The notes under the pieces: model-generated
The model's database searches: none
What the model was told of the DNA's origin: nothing
The model's input: the letters and a program-made list of their open reading frames with translations, nothing else
Position numbers and translations under genes: made by a program
Assembly (NCBI GenBank): GCA_030610915.1
Contig: JAUWQS010000107.1
Location: 1-6,174, forward strand
Length of the DNA stretch: 6,174 nucleotides
Direction of reading: 5' to 3'
Source: Pseudomonadota bacterium
Lineage (GTDB): Bacteria; Desulfobacterota; Syntrophia; Syntrophales; JADFWA01
Shown here: positions 4,101 to 6,174 of the stretch, one piece after another
Numbering within the stretch: position 1 is the stretch's first letter
Layout of the letters: every line of letters begins with the position of its first letter

Positions 4101-5033
4101 TTATTTCGATCCTATCTCTAACATTCTGTCCACTGCCGCCTTAGCCTTAAGGCGGATCTCCTCGGGAACCTTCACCCGGGGAGCCATCTCTTCCAGCGAC
4201 CAGAGAATCTTCTCCAGGGTGATCAGTTTCATGTGGGGGCATATAGCCTGCTCCGTGGCAGGAATAAATCTCTTGTTGGGAGCCTCTTTTCTCAACCTGT
4301 GAATCATCCCGATCTCCGTGCCTATAATCACATCTTTAACTCGACTCTCCCTCGCGTGTCTTACCATACCTCCCGTGCTCAGCGCCTCATCGGCAATAGC
4401 GATCACGTCGGCTCTGCATTCGGGATGAACCACCACCTCTGCCATGGGATATTCCTCTTTCGCCCTCAGGATATGTTGAGGTAGAATCCTCACATGGGTG
4501 GGACAAAATCCAGGCCAGAATATAATCTTCTTATTTGTCTTGGTGAAAACATAATGACCAAGGTGGCGGTCGGGAACAAAAAGTATTTCCTCCGCGCCCA
4601 GTTTTTCTACGACCTTGACCGCGTTGGCGGAGGTGCAGCAGATATCGCTTTCTGCTTTCACCTCAGCTGTGGTGTTGACGTAGCTCACTACCTTAGCCCG
4701 CGGATGATCACTCTTCTTTTTCTTTAACTCCCGGGCGGTAGCCATATCAGCCATGGGACAACCCGCTTTCATATCCGGAAGCAGCACTATCTTATCCGGG
4801 GAGAGAATAAAGGCCGTCTCGGCCATAAAGTGAACACCACAGAAAACGATAACATCAGCATCCGTCTTTGCCGCATTCCGGCTCAGTTCAAGAGAATCGC
4901 CCACAAAGTCGGCAATGTCCTGCACTTCGCCTAACTCGTAGTTATGAGCCAGGATAACGGCATTGCGTTTCTCTTTCAATTTAATTATTTTATCAATCAA
5001 TTTTTCGTTATCCATATCAAACCTCGCAAACAT
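4101..5033 (-). CDS. nadA: Quinolinate synthase NadA ([4Fe-4S] enzyme)
   Basis: NadA condenses iminoaspartate with dihydroxyacetone phosphate to quinolinate, the second step of NAD synthesis from aspartate. The 310-residue protein (numbered here from the ATG at 5033) has the three pseudo-repeated domains. AHNYELGEVQDIADFVGDS (29-47) holds the HNY and GDS substrate residues. AGCPMAD (90-96), PGFCPTH (174-180) and AICPHMK (263-269) give the three cluster cysteines, Cys92, Cys177 and Cys265. YVNTTAE (118-124), PDRHLG (154-159), HPEC (203-206), STGG (219-222) and TEIGMIHRL (239-247) are all conserved. An in-frame TTG at 5069 would add 12 residues, but AGGAG 8 nt before the ATG at 5033 supports the shorter form. 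An ATG at 5015, after GCGAGG, is a reasonable alternative. No nadB or nadC is visible. It lies 132 nt downstream of fdhD across a strong hairpin, possibly co-transcribed. Confidence 0.97.
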   Translation of the reverse strand: MFARFDMDNEKLIDKIIKLKEKRNAVILAHNYELGEVQDIADFVGDSLELSRNAAKTDADVIVFCGVHFMAETAFILSPDKIVLLPDMKAGCPMADMATARELKKKKSDHPRAKVVSYVNTTAEVKAESDICCTSANAVKVVEKLGAEEILFVPDRHLGHYVFTKTNKKIIFWPGFCPTHVRILPQHILRAKEEYPMAEVVVHPECRADVIAIADEALSTGGMVRHARESRVKDVIIGTEIGMIHRLRKEAPNKRFIPATEQAICPHMKLITLEKILWSLEEMAPRVKVPEEIRLKAKAAVDRMLEIGSK

Positions 5034-5041
5034 TATCTCAT

Positions 5042-5046
5042 CTCCT
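5042..5046 (-). promoter_or_regulatory. Shine-Dalgarno AGGAG for nadA
   Basis: GGCAGGAG on the minus strand ends 8 nt before the ATG at 5033. It argues against the upstream TTG at 5069, which has no purine-rich site in front of it and sits close to the repeat at 5087-5166. Confidence 0.7.
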
Positions 5047-5086
5047 GCCCTGACTGTCCCGCATCCCAATACCCCGGCAAATATTT

Positions 5087-5166
5087 GTAACCGTTCACGG
5101 TTGTCGGTTCACAGTTCACAGTTTTTTCCAACCGTGAACCGATAACTGTAAACCGTGAACGGTTAC
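5087..5166. repeat. Long inverted repeat between fdhD and nadA with perfect 16-bp arms
   Basis: GTAACCGTTCACGGTT (5087-5102) and AACCGTGAACGGTTAC (5151-5166) are perfect reverse complements. Inside, CGGTTCAC (5105-5112) pairs with GTGAACCG (5133-5140), so nearly the whole 80 bp folds into one interrupted stem. It is built from GGTTCAC/GTGAACC words repeated five or six times. The right end overlaps the last base of the fdhD stop codon. There is no T run, so it more likely acts as a processing or stability hairpin, or is simply a dispersed repeat, than a terminator. Confidence 0.8.
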
Positions 5167-5945
5167 TAATTTACTCTATAACAATGAGTGTATATGTTCA
5201 TCTGAGAACCCCTTGCTGAACCGATGAGTGTGACATTCAACCGCTCTGCCAATCCTGCCGCCAGGTCTGTAGGAACCGATCGGGCGGCGATTACGGATAT
5301 CTTCTGCCTGGCTACCTTGATAAGTATTTCCGAAGAAACCCTACCTGTGGTAAGCAGGACCTTTTCTTCAGTTGATACTCCCTTCAAAAAACATTCCCCC
5401 ATGATCTTGTCTATCGCATTGTGCCTGCCGATATCTTCGACAAATATCTCTATCTTCTCCCGGCTGCAAAGGGCGGCAGAATGAACCCCATGGGTATCTT
5501 TATATAAACCGGACATCCCGAGAAATTCTTTCATCATGGAAAAAATCTTTTCCTTTGAGATTATAACACCGGATTTTAACGGAGTACAATCCCTGCTGCC
5601 GGCTGCTCTGTAAAAGGAGATACCCCCCGCACATCCCGTGCCGATCACCCTCCTTGAGGTTTCGCCTTCATTCAACAGATCGTCTTCATTTAGCTCAACA
5701 CTGATATACCACACCTTTTCATTCAGGGTAATACCCTTTATCTCAGTATCCTTCTTTATCAATCCCTCTGAGAGGAGAAAACCGATCGCAAGATATTCCA
5801 GTCTGGCGGGAGTGCACTGCAAGGTCACAAGCTCCTTGCCATTTACGATTACAGTCAAAGGCACCTCACACACTAAGCGGTCCGTTATTTTCACCTCTTC
5901 GTCGGACTTGACCTGCGTTATCTCAACCTTATGTGTTAGATTCAT
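5166..5945 (-). CDS. fdhD: Formate dehydrogenase accessory sulfurtransferase FdhD
   Basis: FdhD passes sulfur from a cysteine desulfurase to the Mo/W-bis-pyranopterin cofactor and is needed for active formate dehydrogenase. The 259-residue protein shows the family blocks in order: EVPLTVIVNGKELVTLQCTP (27-46), LAIGFLLSEGLI (52-63), GTGCAGG (102-108) with Cys105, THGVHSAAL (151-159), EDIGRHNAIDKIMG (170-183), TTGRVSSEI (199-207), ARSVPTDLA (221-229) and GSARGSQMNIYTH (242-254). The cysteine loop has a single Cys (CAGG) where E. coli FdhD has a CxxC pair; my recollection is that single-Cys forms are common in anaerobes. The ATG at 5945 has AAGGAG 9 nt upstream. Its presence implies a molybdenum- or tungsten-dependent formate dehydrogenase elsewhere in the genome. 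It is the first identifiable minus-strand gene here and may be co-transcribed with nadA. Confidence 0.97.
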   Translation of the reverse strand: MNLTHKVEITQVKSDEEVKITDRLVCEVPLTVIVNGKELVTLQCTPARLEYLAIGFLLSEGLIKKDTEIKGITLNEKVWYISVELNEDDLLNEGETSRRVIGTGCAGGISFYRAAGSRDCTPLKSGVIISKEKIFSMMKEFLGMSGLYKDTHGVHSAALCSREKIEIFVEDIGRHNAIDKIMGECFLKGVSTEEKVLLTTGRVSSEILIKVARQKISVIAARSVPTDLAAGLAERLNVTLIGSARGSQMNIYTHCYRVN

Positions 5946-5962
5946 GAATCAATACTCCTTAT

Positions 5963-5980
5963 CTCCATCAACCGCCGGAG
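5963..5980 (-). other. Small hairpin in the fdhD leader near the ribosome-binding site
   Basis: On the minus strand CTCCGGCGGTTGATGGAG can form a 4-bp CTCC/GGAG stem just before the AAGGAG of fdhD; CTCC could also pair with that AAGGAG itself. This gives a possible translation switch, but the stem is short and no known riboswitch consensus was recognised. Confidence 0.2.
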
Positions 5981-6086
5981 GGCCAGAACTTTCTGTTTTT
6001 CCGTCCCTGCAGTTTATTGTTTCACTTCAATTAAGCACCGATTTTCGCGGAAGTATAACCGTCACAAGATATAAGAAAATGTGTGG

Positions 6087-6173
6087 TCAACAAATCTCTC
6101 TAAGGTAAGTCTGAGCTTGGTTCATCCGAATCAGGAGAAGGTTCATCAGTTGAGACAAAATCTTATATTCTAA
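6087..6173 (-). other. Possible 3' end of an unidentified upstream minus-strand gene
   Basis: One minus-strand frame is open from the window edge to TGA (6087-6089), giving 28 residues rich in Leu, Gln and Arg (SQLMNLLLIRMNQAQTYLRE), which would form an amphipathic helix. The length is too short to exclude chance, and I do not recognise it. If real, it would lie 141 nt upstream of fdhD in the same direction. Confidence 0.2.
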
Positions 6174-6174
6174 G

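Noticed and set aside
5034..5069. TTG start giving a 322-residue NadA
   Set aside because: No Shine-Dalgarno precedes the TTG, and the family does not need the extra 12 residues; the ATG at 5033 has AGGAG at good spacing.
5946..6086. Molybdenum-cofactor riboswitch or other known riboswitch upstream of fdhD
   Set aside because: I could not match a known consensus; only short, weak stems are visible.
5638..6108. Plus-strand open frame of 156 codons over the fdhD 5' half and leader
   Set aside because: Most of it is the reverse complement of fdhD coding sequence; composition is Ser/Thr/Phe-rich as expected of an antisense frame and no family is recognised.

Overview
The window is an ordinary-looking stretch of chromosome from a Gram-negative-type bacterium of moderate GC content. 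A cobalamin-dependent mutase subunit, FdhD, NadA, a LapA-like membrane protein and many small dispersed inverted repeats together suggest an anaerobic, uncultured lineage near the former Deltaproteobacteria (Desulfobacterota) or Nitrospirota. This placement is inference from gene content and style, because no rRNA or tRNA is present.

Layout, left to right. The 3' end of a plus-strand gene (B12-binding end of a methylmalonyl-CoA-mutase-type protein, ends at 127) converges on a run of minus-strand genes. The gap between them holds an inverted-repeat element (212-355). Read in the direction of transcription, from right to left, the minus-strand genes are: fdhD (5166-5945), nadA (4101-5033), a NUDT19-like Nudix hydrolase (2993-3829), a short-chain dehydrogenase/reductase (1818-2603), a HIT-family hydrolase (1301-1774), a LapA-domain membrane protein (988-1287) and a Mut7-C/PIN-like putative RNase with a zinc ribbon (387-842). 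SDR-HIT-LapA are tightly spaced (43 and 13 nt) and probably share a transcript. Mut7-C may be read from the same one across a 145-nt gap. fdhD and nadA are 132 nt apart and may form another unit.

Functionally the genes are housekeeping and do not form one pathway. FdhD transfers sulfur to the molybdenum/tungsten cofactor of formate dehydrogenase. NadA makes quinolinate for NAD. The Nudix and HIT proteins are nucleotide-clearing hydrolases, the SDR is an oxidoreductase of unknown substrate, LapA is an inner-membrane protein, and Mut7-C is a putative RNase.

The notable part lies between the genes. Almost every gap longer than about 90 bp carries an inverted repeat, apparently of a different family each time: 212-355, 908-931, 2628-2914 (MITE-like, with a second inverted repeat nested inside), 3901-3978 (REP-like doublet), 3980-4085 (nested hairpins) and 5087-5166 (perfect 16-bp arms). 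Short repeat words also sit at stop codons and in ribosome-binding regions. I found no CRISPR array, RNA gene, transposase, phage gene, toxin-antitoxin pair or obvious new defence system.
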